NCBI GenBank assembly: GCA_049724395.1
Contig: JAUGWO010000104.1
Span: 87,916 to 151,915, forward strand
Direction: 5' to 3'
Source: Spongospora subterranea f. sp. subterranea
Lineage: Eukaryota > Endomyxa: Phytomyxea > Phytomyxea > Plasmodiophorida
DNA length: 64,000 bases
The notes beneath the pieces were generated by a model, which was not told the DNA's origin, searched no databases, and was given only the letters and a program-made list of their open reading frames with translations. The position numbers were made by a program, and so were the translations under genes. This document shows, in pieces, positions 20,429 to 34,142 of the stretch (positions are counted from its first letter, which is position 1; each line of letters starts with the position of its first letter).

Positions 20429-21215
20429 ATGACGGTAGCGTATCCACTGATTCCAGTCCCTCGCCGAGTTAGTAATTGCTGGGCGCTACCCAACAAGGCA
20501 GTCCCATTCGCGGTCGCCTTTCCCATCCACGGTAAATGCACTCCGGGGTCCGATTGACGGCGGACCCCTCACAAATATTCTTTCGCAGATCCAACCCGAT
20601 ATTATTGCTCACGATGCAATAAATCGTTTTCCAAACCAAGCACATTGAAATCACATTTACGAGTCCATACAGGTGATATTTTGCAAATTTTGATCGTTTC
20701 CTGAAAACGACCAAAGTTTTAATTTTGATGCTGTCTTAGGGGAGAGACCATTTGCCTGCTCAGAATGCTCCAAGGCTTTTTCAAATTCAGGGGATCTGCG
20801 AAAGCATGCCCGCCTGCATTCTGGAGAAAGACCGTTCCTGTGCAATTTCTCTGGCTGTACCAAAGCTTTCACCAGAGCCGATCATGTAAAATCAGTCCAG
20901 CGACATAACCAATATTGGGTCCTGATTGTGGTTTTGTAGTTGAAAACCCATGGGAGAACCCATTCTGGGAATAGGCCTTTTCAATGCGGAATTTGCGACA
21001 AGACGTTCAGCACGGCGTCGAACGCCAAGACCCACCAAAGAACACACACGGGCGAGAAACCGTTTATATGTGCCTGCGGCAAACGGTTCAGTACGGCTGG
21101 CAACCTGACCGTTCACGAGCGGACCCATCTGTCGACGCGGCAATCGTTATCGCCAACCACATCGGGAGATGAGGCAACCTCTCTCTGCAGTAATGGGACT
21201 CAGGAATCTTCATGA
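20429..21215 (+). CDS. C2H2 zinc-finger protein with five fingers, 4 exons, 202 residues
   Basis: This is a probable sequence-specific DNA-binding protein. The exons are 20429-20531, 20589-20672, 20740-20885 and 20940-21215, with introns of 57, 67 and 54 bases; the sum is 609 bases in frame. After 34 N-terminal residues come five tandem fingers joined by Kruppel-type linkers (HTGERPF, HSGERPF, HSGNRPF, HTGEKPF). Finger 3 has the four-residue cysteine spacing CNFSGC. Finger 5 is unusual, reading FICACGKRF, so only one residue separates its cysteines. The tail is serine- and threonine-rich. The first exon has no recognised domain. Because linkers and finger phase are conserved across all splice junctions, the exon model is secure. 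No specific orthologue can be named. Confidence 0.92.
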
Positions 21216-21340
21216 CTGTGGCGTCAACGGTCCGCTCAACATATCTATCCAATATAATCAATGATAAATCTCTAGAAGCTTTAAATGTAAAAAAACTGAT
21301 CTACATTCTTTTTTTTTTTAAATTTTGTTTATTGTTGCTG

Positions 21341-22282
21341 CTATCCGAAGCTGTACCATAATGTGAACAGCATGCACACAGCTAAAACAAAAGCAAGCGC
21401 AAACTTATCCCTTTGACGATGCCTGTAAGAAGTAATTTACAAATTTTGGCAAATACAAGACAGATATGATCGGAGAACCTGTTAATTCGATTAATCGAGC
21501 TGTGAATCAGAGGAAACTTGCGTGCCAATTGGTCCAGTCTATCGGCAGTGCTAGAGAAAACGCCTCGTTGCCTGCCTAGACCGTCTCTTGTCGCTTCGGC
21601 CCTCCTAAAACCAGGAACTTACGTCAATTAAAATATTTTGGAACATCTTCGCAAAAGAAAGACGGCACGAACCCGATTAACTCGTCGATCATGTCAATCG
21701 AAGCATTGAGGTTGTTCTTTTCTCGCAGAAGCATATCGCTCTCGGAATTAGAGCCATCCCGATGTGATTTGTCGCCTGCAAATAACTCGGCACGTTGGAT
21801 GCTTGAACGCAATGCGTTCTGAGACCGCAATTTCAATGAACAACGTTTGTTTTGACTGCGATCAACCGAACCTGTGTCCTGGAAAATTCCAGCAGATAAT
21901 CACGGTTTATTTCCCTAAACCGGTCAACTACTTGCGCCATTCGCTTCCGCTGTGGGCTATGAGATGGTAGCGACTCCAAATGCTCATCCATTCGGCTGAT
22001 AGTTTCCGAGAACTGATTTTGCGTCAAAAAAATCAACAGAGATTGCAAATTTGAAAACAGAACGGGCGATACCTTTTCGAAAAGAGACTTTATACAATTT
22101 TGTAGTGCAATGGCGCCATTACTAAGGTCCTGGCTGACTGTCCTCAAAGCGAGACTCGACTGAGCTTGTCGAATAGCACCGATATTCAACGCTGAAAGCT
22201 CCTCGAGTTTCCCATAGATCTGCTTTTCAAGCCGCCTCGCTTGGGTCTTGTAATTGTCGAAATCCGATCCCGAGCCTTCCAT
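21341..22282 (-). CDS. GOSR1: Golgi SNARE GOSR1 / GS28, 4 exons, about 254 residues
   Basis: GS28 is a Qb-SNARE of the cis-Golgi acting in ER-Golgi and intra-Golgi vesicle fusion. I read exons 22282-21872, 21818-21673, 21604-21479 and 21422-21341, which give 254 residues (human 250). The N terminus reads MEGSGSDFDNYKTQARRLE, matching the family's WEDLRKQARQLE. The middle has MAQVVDRFREINRDYLLEF. The SNARE motif spans LLREKNNLNASIDMIDELIG to LDQLARKFPLIHSSINRINR with the expected central glutamine (GRQRG). The protein ends in a basic stretch and a C-terminal anchor (FALAFVLAVCMLFTLWYSFG). An ATG 26 codons upstream would add an unmatched leader, so I start at 22282. The first intron has an alternative nearer donor; the 53-base version fits family length best. 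Confidence 0.92.
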
Positions 22283-24055
22283 GGCCGTCACCGGCTGTCC
22301 AACTGTCCCGGGGACGAACAGATCCAAATACCCGACTGACGCACAACAACGCACAGACAACTGCCTTTCTGTTTTTTCTGTCCTTGTTCGTTACTTTACG
22401 ATACTGCGAAAGGCGCATAACAGCAAGGGGTGACCATGACTACGGTATTGGTCGCGCTGCAGTTGAAGCCTGACTGGAAATGGGGGAAGCCCCTTCAGTA
22501 CAAGACTCGCAATTCATTTCAGTCCTTATCCAAAGAAGGGCGCACGTCGAATCCTGGATGGAATGAGTTCTCAACGTCTCGGTTTACGTCGATACTAGCT
22601 CACAGACTTCAGATCATGTCAAGTTACGAAAACTCGCTCTAAATGGATGAAGTGAATGATTTTTGTATCCATCCATGGGGTACTGCTCAGCGTAAAATTG
22701 ATCATGCCCATCGACGGAATGCTTTCCCTTTGTTGCATGCTATGAGTATTTTGAGACGAACCCCCCCCCCCACCTTCAGGATATGAATCGAAAAGAGTGT
22801 TGTTTGGTAATGATGCGTTTGACTTTTGATAAGATATCACAATGTCCATGACATATTTCTTGTGTTGGTGATGATGGAAGCTGAAATTTTCTTATTGCAC
22901 GACAGAACAAGAATTGCGACCGATTCCATATAGTGGATCTGCAGAAACTTCAGCTGCCTGCGTACGGCTGATAATGAGCAAATTGTAGAAAGGCTACAAA
23001 TAAAGGTTGCTGAAACAGGTTCGAGACATCTGAACAAATCCAACCGACTTATTTTTTAACAAAAAAAAGACGGTGAGTCGTCAACGCCAAGCACAGGCTC
23101 TTCGACTGATCGAAATGTATCAGCGACTAATTGATAACCGCTGTTATATCATTGTCTGAGATTGAGAAGTTGGGAAAGTCGTTTCGTTTCTGTCCAGATT
23201 TGTCCGCTGGCAGTCCATTCACAAAATTCGCCTCATGATGGACCCCTGATCAACCGTCCGATCAAGAATTTCGATCCATTAGTTGTTTTCAAAATTTCTG
23301 AAAAGCTTACGTCGTTCTCATGAAAGAACGCCCAGGTAGTCGTCACGGACTCAAGCCTAAAAAACTCAATAGATCGTCGGTCTAGCATGAACTCGAATGA
23401 TTGCCATATCGAATCATAACCCAGCAATCTCGAACAAAAAACAAATTTATATTTGACCAAGATTGGGTTTTGACGGACGTTTTGTAAAGATTTAACCTGA
23501 TAACCCTGAGCAAATTGTTGGAATAAGTTCCCAATTACTGTACGTGAAAATTAGCATCACTAATGAATTGCAATCGTTGGGCATGGACCCAGACATGTTC
23601 GAATGTACATAGTCACATCTTCGAGATGTGTGGACTATTCCGGCAAGCGTATACATCAGCTCGTATACCGAAGGAGATCCGCGCCTGAAAACTGCTGTTT
23701 GAGTCCTCGGACGTTGACGGGGACTTTGCACTAATCTGCTGAAACCCTTGCACATTTGGACTAATGTTGTGCGATGTCGCTACAAGTCTGAACTCTTCGA
23801 CAATCGAGGATAGCGACCACCAAAAGTGGAGGACCTCCCTTGGTTCTCATCAAAGACTTTCGAACGTTCTTTTTGTGATCTTTTAGAAATGTGCGATTCA
23901 ACTGCAGTGCGCAATTAATTGTTTGCGCGATACTGATTGCATTTAATGCGGCACCACGAACGCGAAATGTCATTTTTACTTTTTACCCGAATCTAACTGG
24001 TGTAAGGTTCGTCATCGATTTGCCCCCGTAACGGGAGGCGGCAGCATTATTAGGC
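22283..24055. other. Intergenic region between divergent GOSR1 and NBAS genes, with possible minus-strand exons
   Basis: The frames at 23233-23460, 23492-23755 and 23761-23973 on the minus strand are consecutive and similar in codon use. They might be exons of a gene starting at MTFRVRGAALNAISIAQTIN. They contain no known motif and I could not find a consistent splice path. A run of C residues lies near 22761. Otherwise this is the shared upstream region of two divergent trafficking genes. Confidence 0.35.
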
Positions 24056-27000
24056 ATGGCGGCAATGGACGACATTCTTTATAACTCAGTCGATGTTGCG
24101 TCATGGGCCGTTCACAGCGAAGTATTACGAGCCGATACCCCCTACGACGTTATTGATCATATCGATTCGTCGAATGCTGCCGTCGGTAATCGCTTTAAGA
24201 AGAGGTTAGAGCCTCGCTAACTCGCGTTGGTTTCCTGGAGACATTTTTTTCTTCAGTATCTTGTTTTTGCATAAAAAAACTATCGGTTGTGAAGACTGAA
24301 ATCGTGATTGACGTTATTTTTCATATTTACAGTTGATCTCTTATAATTTTTGTAAATTGCTGTAATTTTCTGACCGAGTTTGTTCGTTATTCTGCATTTT
24401 TCACGGGCTCTCCTTTTGGTACTGCGTGTTTATTGATAGGACAGTATCTCTTTAGCGTTTGCTCTCGCCTTTGGCACCTCCTAGGGCTTTCCGGAACGCC
24501 GTTGCCATCAGGAACATCGCTGGGTGTGCACTATTCTAACAGGAGGTACTGGCACGGGGCCCGACATGGCGATTTTACGGCGGTAGGCACCTATTCTGGC
24601 ATCCAACTCATTCGGTTCAACCCCGATGATAAAACGGCATCTATTCGAGACCACGACTTATTCGAAATTCATCGTAATCGACGGTTCTTTTGATTTTTAT
24701 GTTTTCCCACGGTTTGCAAACAAACATTTCTTCCGATGCGACTCAGTTGTTTATAATTTGGCAAGGTCATCTGTTTCCTAATGCTCGTGTTCGCTGTTTT
24801 GTTAGCAATTGTTTATTGTCACATTTGTATCAGTTGATACACAAATGCCGATACCTCATCATTACTGTGGTTTGGTGTTTGTTTCCTGTTTTTTTCGAGA
24901 CAAAGAATCTTTCACTTTTTTCAGTAATATGTTTCAAATATCAAAATGTGATAGGAAATGTTGGTTCAGGTGTCTCAGGCTCTGTAGATGTACCAACCTG
25001 CTTGACTTTCTCAGCAAGTGGACGCTATTTTGCTTGTGCTTTCTCTGGCCATGTTCACGTATATGACAGTTCAAACCTGAGCGAAACGTTGCGGAAGATG
25101 ATCAAGATGCCGATCAACGGCACCATTGTCGGCGTGGAGTTTGTCCAGGAGACCGCCCCTCCTGTTATATGTGTTGTTACGCAACAAGCAGTAGTTTACA
25201 GTATCGACCTGGACAAGGCTGTCGCTTCGTTCAGCGGCGATTCTGCTGCTCCCCGCCGTTCTCTCAGCGACTCCATCGCTATGACCCTTGGCAGGTTTGT
25301 ATGGACATGGTTTGTTTGCTCGCACTAACTTCTGCTAGTTAGTTTCTCGCAACAATACTCGCTTCAGCATGTTTTTGAACATTTAGTCGGTGCCGTGTTT
25401 TGCGTAGAAACTAGGACTCTACTGGTATTCAGCCCGAAAACCGATCCATCTGCGTCAGAAATCTTTCATACAGAAGATCCTCGTCGTGTCGATCCAAGAC
25501 TCTCTATTGTGGCTCTGCGTGTTGCGGTTGACCCACAAACGCATCATATTGACCTTCAGTCGCAGAACCGTGTTTTGAGGGATGAGCCAATTGCTGCAAA
25601 TTTTACGCCATCAAGTCGCCTTGCCAACATCTTAGGTCGTTGGCTGATCAATTTGCGTTGTCATGAATCGTTAATTTTCAGAAGCAGGTCATTCACGATC
25701 AATATTGTCACGTTTATCGAAAGATTCCATCGCCCCTGTCCATGTGCGTATATCGCCTGGCGGCAAATTCGTTGCCACTCTAGATGCATATGGTCATTTA
25801 TCATTGTTTGGATTGCCACATTTCGAGACTCTAGGCGCTATGCAATTGCCGTCATTTCCGACCGATATCGCGTTCTGGAGTGACAATGGTAAGCTTTGCT
25901 GTTTCACGTTTCCATAAGTTTCGTCGTTCTTTTTTCTTTGCAAATATTTTTCTTTTCTTTGGTAGTGTTAGTGTTTCCGTTGCTTTGAAGTAGACTCATC
26001 AATATGTATTCAGATATAGCGATCGCTTTTGTCCAAGGAATAATCAAATTGTGGTCGTTTCAATTTCCTACACCGTCCATATTCGATTTGACGTTGCGAT
26101 CTTGCCCACCAGGTAAAGTCAGATCTTTGCGCTGTTGCACATTTCCGGCAAATATTTTGCCGCGCTTAATATTGCTCTATGATGGGGTTTCCTACTTTTA
26201 CATTCCGTTTTCTGTGATTGACTCAGTTGTTGTTTTTCAGTTTTGTTCATGGACGATGCTAAGCTGGAACTCTTCTCTTCCGGTCGCTCTGATATCGGCG
26301 AATTATATGTACTGCAGTCACGCTTAGGTTTTTTACGTCCTCGGCGCTCGTGGCCTGAAGCTGAATCAAAAAAAGGCGAGTCAGACACCGGCATTTTCGA
26401 GAGAAGCAGTTTCGCCCTTTCGTGCTTGTCTAGGTAGAATGACACCATTATCATCATTTACTTTAAAGTTACGTTTCCGTATCGATATTCAGGTATTTTG
26501 TCTTTGTCCAGAGCCGTACCTATTTCGCATTAATTACTCATTTGTTTTTCTGAAATTTGAACACATTTTACATTAACTTTTGATATAATGTCTCTGATTT
26601 TTTTATTCAAAGCGTGTCCCCCGAGAAAGCGCTTCAGTATTGTTTGTCCAAAAATCAGTACGATACGGCGCTATCTATCTGCGTCAAACACGGTCTTTCC
26701 ACCGACCCTGTTTACAAACGACAGTGGGAGCGATCTGATGTTAACTCTGACGCAATCACTGCTTTTCTGGTTAAGGTCGTGCATGATCCTTTTTGGAGTC
26801 TCGAGCAGTGCCGGGTCCGTTGCGGTAACAATGCGGACGACCAGCGTAGACTGCTGGAGTTTGGTATTTCGCTCACTGACAATGCTTCAAAAACGTTGTT
26901 TCGCGGCGATTCTTTTATTTTGATTTATCTGATTGTTTTTTATAGATTGGATTCTCCTGATGCCGTTGTTTGGGCGTATCGTCTCGTCTTCCGGTTTTAT

Positions 27001-30000
27001 TTACGTTTGCTCGCAACGTTTATCATCATTCAAGATTGGGATCCTGAACGGTAGCGTCGTTTGCCTACATGCACTTTTTTTGCGTTTTCCAATTCGCTGT
27101 TGTCGAGGTTTACTGTATTTGATGTTACATTTTCTTACTCTCTGTACATGACTAGGTATATTTCTTTTCGATCGACAACACTGGTGGAGACAGCGAAGCT
27201 TATGGCCGCATCTGAAAATATTCTTGTTGCAGAACGACCTTCTACTTTGGGAAATGTTGATGTTTTGGCAATTTTGTTTTCCCGACATCGTCACGTGCTC
27301 TATCCCCATTTGCTGTCAATCCTTGACTGTATCCCTGAAGCTGTTCCTGTATCAACGTTCGTCTCGTCTTTTTATGAAATTGGTTTTTCATCTACTTGAA
27401 TTCGATCCAAGTTCTTTGTTTCGACATTTAGTTTTACGTTTGTTCTTGTTCAAGAAAGCAGTATTGTGACTGATAATGCATTTTAGATACGCCTGTCTGA
27501 TTCCCCATCAAACTCTTGCCGCTTGTAATCCTTTTGAATGCCCTCTCGGTGTTGATTGGGTAGAGGCAGATCCGGGTTTTTCGTCAGCAGCGCTTTCCAG
27601 CCCTGTGGTACAATCTTGTTCGGACCTGAAATCATGGGAGGAATATGTAACTGCACCAATTCTCAATTCAGTCGATCATGATTTTCCGTCTTGGTTTATC
27701 CGCCGAACTATTGCCATCGATTCGCATTGTGGCCTTGTCAGTAACGCCCTCGACCTTATCGAAATCGCATTTGTTCGATATCTCGAGAATCCAGAAATCC
27801 GGCATTTTACCAATCTGGTTCGCGTCTTTGCTCGATTCGTGTACGAATGGGATCCAGAGCCATCTGGCCATCATTCATTGGCTGATTTCGTATCTGCCAA
27901 TTCTTTATCGCGTGTTCAAATTCTGCTTTCAGGATCCTCTGCTTCAACAATAGTCGACAATATACGCGAACGCCTGATTGACCAAGACCGTCAGGAAGCT
28001 CTCCTTCCGTATTTGATACGACATGTAGCTCCTCATCGCCCCGCATTATTGGTTCCCGTTTTGGCTGGAGATGTTTTCCCTCATGATCAATCCGCCGATA
28101 TCGCCAGACTGGCGATTGGTGAATGTATGGAGGCGCCCGGTGACCTCAACGCCCTCAAAGAGTTAGGCGTGCTTGGTGGCGACGAGAGATCTTCCAGAAT
28201 CATTAAGTCAGTTGAAATATCTGCTCGTCGGAACCGTCCACATTCTCCTAAGTTTTTCTCTCAACCTCCCACCGTGAGTGTTTACACAGTTGTTCCATTA
28301 TTTATACTTTCTCAACTATGCCGCTGATTTGTAGCTCTTTTATCCTGTTATCAGGAACCCTCATGATCTGTTTTTTTTTTGCCAATTACCATAGTCACGC
28401 AGTGAAGCTCAATGTGCACGTTGATTGTATTTCTTTAAAACCACAATGTACTCAATCTCTGACGACAGATGGACGCAGTATTTGATGTTGTTCGAAAGCT
28501 GATCGATGATGAAGTGGCTTCGTCCAATTTATCTTCGCTCCTACCTGTGGGTCCACGCTACGCTCCATTGCTCAACGACGTTTACGCCATGGTTGGGTCC
28601 GATCATGTTGGCCATGCGCAAGAAATTTTCTTAGCTTCCGTGTTTTCCCATTCCGAGTATGAAAGCGCTCTGCAACTAGCCACTTTAGTCGACGCCGGAC
28701 GGTTCCAAAAGGTTGCATTAGCGGAAAGCCGCCGCTTGTTCAACCAGAGCCAGACTGTGGATACGGAAGGGGACGCATCTCTTGTTCAGTCACGTATTAT
28801 TTTGGCACTGTGCGACCACTCTGCCGATGTTGCTGTTGAAAAAAACTTACACTCAGCGCTGTGCATTTTGCACAAAATCGGTACTTTTCTTATCAGTGTT
28901 CTTTTTTGCACGCTGGTTCAGGTGTTTTCGGTTGATAATGGCTTTTCAAGGTTAGCTTTGTCAGGTTGCATTGACGTAGAATATTCAGGTGTGAAAACTA
29001 TAAAGCCGATTGAGCTCCGCTCAGAATCGCACCGGGCAGAGCTTTTGGGTCGCGTCATTAGCATTCTTATCGACAATCAGATTGAAGGTAAATCGCAATT
29101 TCTTCTTCACTTCGTATCATTTGGTGTGCACATCGATTGTTTTCTGCGTAGCTTCCATCCAGCCGTGTTTCGAATGTATTTTGCTCCGATTTTGGTATGA
29201 TGTTTCGATCATCTTGTTCATCTTCACGTCAGGAAACGTTCAAATTGACGCCCTTGTTGAATTTTGCCGTCTACTTGGAATCAATGACGCCCAACAATTG
29301 ACCGCCATTCAAGTCAATTGCGCCCGCGAGATGTTCTTGCGCTCTCCAACACTTCAGCCATCAGCCGTTGTGCTTGCTGCCGAATCCATGGCCACTCATG
29401 CCTACGCCGATGGATGGCAGGAGTGCACAGCGATGGGTGACCCTGTACTGTTGCGACATGCGGTTTGGGCATGCCCGGTAGCGCAACTTACGGAGCGCGT
29501 TCGTGCAGCTCGAGCCGCTGCTTTGTCGCCAACTGCCGCGAAGCACCCTGCTGTACTCAGCTTGAACGCTTCTTTTCTATTGAATCAGATGCTAAAAGGT
29601 TGGTTCTGGCTCTCTTTGACTGACCCTAGTTATGATTCCAATCTGTTTGTTCAGCCTCCATAGTTCTCTCTGCTATGTATTCTACATTTTCTTCGTCATT
29701 TTGATTGCGTTATATTGTGCGGAACGGTCTATAAATCTTTCTGTTCTCATAGTAAATCAATCGTTACCGACTGGCAAGTCACCATCAATGATGCCTCCAG
29801 TTAGTATGTCGTCATTAATGGCGTTCGGGTTTGTCGAAACCAAACGCTCGAAAACCGCTATTCCATTACTGGAAACGTTAAAGGCCAGAGGTCTATCGCA
29901 TTCTGTCGCCGTTGATGTTAGTATTCGTATCGCCTGTCTTGTGGCACTTTCATCCATCACCGACGTCGCCGAGATGGTATATGCACCCGAAAAAACTCTG

Positions 30001-33000
30001 CACTCAGCGTTGGCTGTGAATTCGTCCCTCGACTTCGCCCACGAGATCGCGGAGCTGATTTCTATGAGGCAGCTTTTGGCCGATACTCAAAAGACGCTGA
30101 CGGCTTGCCATCAACAAGTGGATATGGATCGAATGGCTGTTGATTCGAATTATGCTCGAGACGCGCTCCATGATTTGGTTCAGAGGTATGTCCCGTGCGC
30201 TGTTTTCAGTTAAGTTCAGTGTTCTTTTTTTGTACCCGTTTTTTTTTCATTAAAGCTGTCTCGTGATGTAGCGAGTTTTCAAAATTCTACCACGGGTCAT
30301 CCCCGTTCGCGTTTTGTTTTCCGCCATGTTCCGATCGTGGTTCTTCGATCTTAGTTGCAGTTTTGGATCAAAAAACCTTTGTTTGTTGGGTGCTGCTAAA
30401 TTTTGTACCTCTAAATGTGGTTTGCCTAGTGTTCCAGCTTACTTTGTTGCTGTTATAGTGCGGAAATTTCCGAAATCAACGCTGCCATATTATTGGCGCC
30501 CTCGTATCATGTTCCGTTCGGCGATCTGCTTCTTCATCATATCCGGTTTGCGTTTCGATCAATAAAGGATGACGCCGCTCTTTCGAGTCACGTCGACCGT
30601 GTTGGGTGATTAGTTCTCAGTTTTGATTTTTGTCTGTTTTTTTATATGCCTTCCTGTATACATGTCTTTATTCTCTGCTTTTCATATGATCTGAATCGCT
30701 TTGTTTTCCGTGTTTACAGCTGTGCGAATCGTTCCATTTGTTTTTTGAGGCAAGCGATTCGCCCTTTTGGACGTCAGTATTGGATGAAATTGACGGTCGC
30801 GATTATTGTCGTCTGGCCCTGCAATTCAAAATGCGATCGAGGGCACAGAACGCTGCTTCCACTCCGATTTCGAATATGAACAAACATGTCAGCGTACGTT
30901 CTGGCAGCTTTTTGAAAATCTCTGTTTTAATTTGCTTTGACGAATTCTCAGCTATTGGAGCGGCTCCGCGGCGGAAACATCGTTTTAGATTATAAAGTTC
31001 TTATGCAGGGTGGGATTAGTTCTTATCAGCAGTTGCATAACTCCATTAGCGACTCGGTATTGCCTTTTTTTTGTTGTACTCGCGACATTAAATCTCGTCA
31101 TTGCCTTTTTGCCTTGCCATTCTTTCGTCATAAAGTTAATTGTTCGGGGCCAGTTGCGGATACGTGCACATTTATCGCCTTGATCTTTGTTCGATGATTT
31201 CTGGCAATTTTCATTTATTTTCACGGTTCGTCTTTGACTGACTATTTCTCTTTATCAATGCAATTTCATGCGAATGTCGTAGTAATTGAGTCTTTTGTTG
31301 CCCAGAGTGTATCCATTCTTTTGCGACTAGCTCCCTGGATTCGTGAACTTCAGGAGCAGGATTCAACGCCCCCAATCACGTCCGCGCAGATTATCATCGA
31401 TTATCTCTCTGCATCCCTCTCACCTTTATCTCATCTTCCACCCGACGAAGTTCTAGTCCAGTTATATGGCCAATATCTCGCTAAATTGCCTCCTTCTTCT
31501 TGTGAGACCGATATCAAATGCCACCTTTGTTTTTTCAAGCCTACACTATTGTTTACAGTTTTGCCATTCACATTGTTTGTCTTGCGCTGCTTTTCGTACC
31601 TTGATTTCCTCTGCTTCGTTTTTTGTGCTACTGAGGTTGCTGACGTCTCAAATAGTTGTGGAATTAGTAAAGGCCATGTTCATTCCTGTATTTATTGAGT
31701 TCGGTCATCGTTACCTTCAAACAGCCCCTGGCATCGATCGCTGCTCGCGTGAATTTATTGAAGCGGTTGCAACATTAAGGTGACAGTTTCTCGTGTCAGC
31801 TTCCGTTTTCGTTATACTTACTCATGCTTTACTGTTTTTCAAACACTTTGATCGGATGAACCTGCCTGTTGTTGAGCTCTGCTTCCACTCAGGACCTTGC
31901 GCGCACTTGCAGACGTTCAGGCGCGAAGCGGGAGCGGGGCAGCGAGTGCCGCTTTACTGGCCCAGGTTCCCTTCGCGAGTGATGACTTGCGTGCATCATT
32001 TGACTCCTGTCTCCGTTCGTGTTTATCGTTATCTATCGATTTTGACGAACTGCAGATTTTTATTTCTTGCATCAATTCCACAATTGGTATGGCTTTTCGT
32101 CGTCTGCTGTAACATGGTTCTTTGTGTTTTCCATTTCTGTGAGGAATCGATTGGTTGATATGTCTTTGTCTTAACGGATATATTTGTGATTTCTTGTTTC
32201 ATTTTATGTGTGCTGTGTTGTTCCTCATTTCCGTCTCGGGTATTTGGGTTTTATCTAGAAAAATCCTGAAAGTTTTCAACAGAGGGCATGGATGAGGGCG
32301 AGGAAGCGGTTATTCCCGAATATCGTGCAGTTCGTGTAATCGAATCATACGTGATCGAGATGATGAGTGTGGTTTCCGCCGATCCCAACCCAAATTATTC
32401 AAATAACGGCCAATCTACCCATATTCTTGTTTGTATATTGACTCTAGAAATATGATTTTCACTTTGCGCAACATAATTTTTTTCGAATTCCTATGTCTGT
32501 TTTCAGCAGAAATTTTTTCAATACATCAAAATTCACGATTGTGATGCTTATGATAATTTTTACTTTTCTCAGAGCTACATTGGAGACGATGGTCCACGAC
32601 CTTGTCCCCCAAACAAGTCATCATCTGCTGCTGCCTCCCTTGTTCGCGTGTTCCGTGTCTATCCCGGTGCGGTCACACTTCTGTCCCGAGAACATGTCAA
32701 AGCCGCCGTCCAGGACGAAAGTCTTTCATTTCCCGCTCGCGCTGCTCTATCTGAAGTTCTAGTTTCTGCCTACCGTATGTGGATTTTTCTTCGAAATCTG
32801 TCTTTGGGCCTAGGAACTTTTGAGCCAACCGTTCTTATATTTTTTGACTATTTTCCGCTGCTAGCTGAATCTTGTTGCACGCCGTTTAGTTTTGTCTTTT
32901 TTCAACAGTTTTTCTTCGGTGTTTCATTATTTTCCTCATTTTTGTGAGTCATCATTCTCATCTCGGGTTCGCCACATCAAAATTATACTTAGAAAGCGAT

Positions 33001-34142
33001 CTGGATGAGGATCATGGGGAAGTTATGATTGCGGGATTATGCCAGCAGTGTTGGCCGGTCCAGGATCAACCAGACATGGCCGTCGATGCCCCTGTTCATG
33101 TCCTCCACGGAACTCGCCCAAAATCTTATTGACAACGCGCGCGATGAACTTCAGGTCGAGTCATTTTTTTTTTGCGTCATGTGGGCTTTCACTTTTTTGG
33201 TTTAAGACTATTTTTGGTTAAATTGTTTAGTCAACGCTAATCAATTTCAAAGAACGTTCAAAAAACCCTTTTGTTAATTTTGTTTTCATCTTTGAACTTA
33301 GTAACTGTTTATTAACTTTAAGGTCATTTCAGATTTGTGCTTGCGCCACAATTATAAGGTCCCATCCTGGGTTAGCAGCAGATCAATCGCTTCCTTTTTC
33401 ATTGCTGCAGCGGGCTATGCTTGTTTTGCTGCCAAGTGCGCCCTTACGATTCCTGCATCTTTACATTGGCAGTCAGCTCACCGATCCTGAACGATTTCGG
33501 TTGATCGAGGCTCTGAGTTCTGTCAAAGGGCTCTCGCTCGTATTTCCCATCAAGACGGCGCTTTTGAGCTCTGGAATTGAATTTGAGAAGATGGCCGCTG
33601 TCCGGATAAAGAAGATTGTGGCTGCGGACGAACTTGAAGCTTTATCATCGTTAGAGGTAATCTGGGTGTGCTTGCACTTCAATCAATTCGTTAGAAAATG
33701 CAGTTGGTTTCGGTTTCTTTGGTTTACAAAGTGTCTGGTTTGCGCCGTTTTGAACGCTTTCCAAATTTTGTTCTGCGCGACTTAAATGACATCTCCGATT
33801 TCACAGGCTGATCTTTCAGATTTTGGTGGCAATAGTGTCATCGGTCTGTCGCTGAGCGCCGACTTAATTTCTGAATTAGTTGACACTCCAGTCGCTGGCC
33901 TTTTATTTCGTCATCTTCGTGCGTCGCCGGCCGACGCGCTTCGTGCAGCATGCGTTCTTTGCGCTCAGCAGCGATTCATGGCGGCTGCTGCCGTTTTGGA
34001 TGCGTCTCCCAGGTTCTGTCGTGATCCACGCAGATCTCTTGCCGTTTTGGTTCGGCAACTCTCCGGTTCTCGTTCGACGGATGTAACAGTCGTCAACGCG
34101 ATTCAACAGTTATCTGCTGCAAATCTCAATACATTAACATAA
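24056..34142 (+). CDS. NBAS: NBAS-type vesicle tether protein (beta-propeller plus Sec39 domain), many exons
   Basis: NBAS is a subunit of the ER-resident NRZ/Dsl1 tether (with ZW10 and RINT1) that captures Golgi-derived COPI vesicles. Some 20 or more coding blocks lie in order on one strand. Exon 1 (24056-24204) reads MAAMDDILYNSVDVASW. Exon 2 (24456-24673) has the YWHGARHGDFTAVGTYSGI repeat. Blocks to about 26400 form the N-terminal WD-like propeller. The block from about 26614 matches the animal NBAS Sec39 start: SPEKALQYC, KHGLSTDPVYKRQWERSDVN. Further Sec39 blocks include HRHVLYPHLLSILDCIPEAV (27280) and a long exon from about 27487 to 28275. C-terminal blocks end with ELVDTPVAGLLFRHLRASPA and the stop near 34142. 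Intron sizes vary from about 60 to 400 bases. Exact junctions downstream of exon 2 are not all resolved. Confidence 0.85.
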
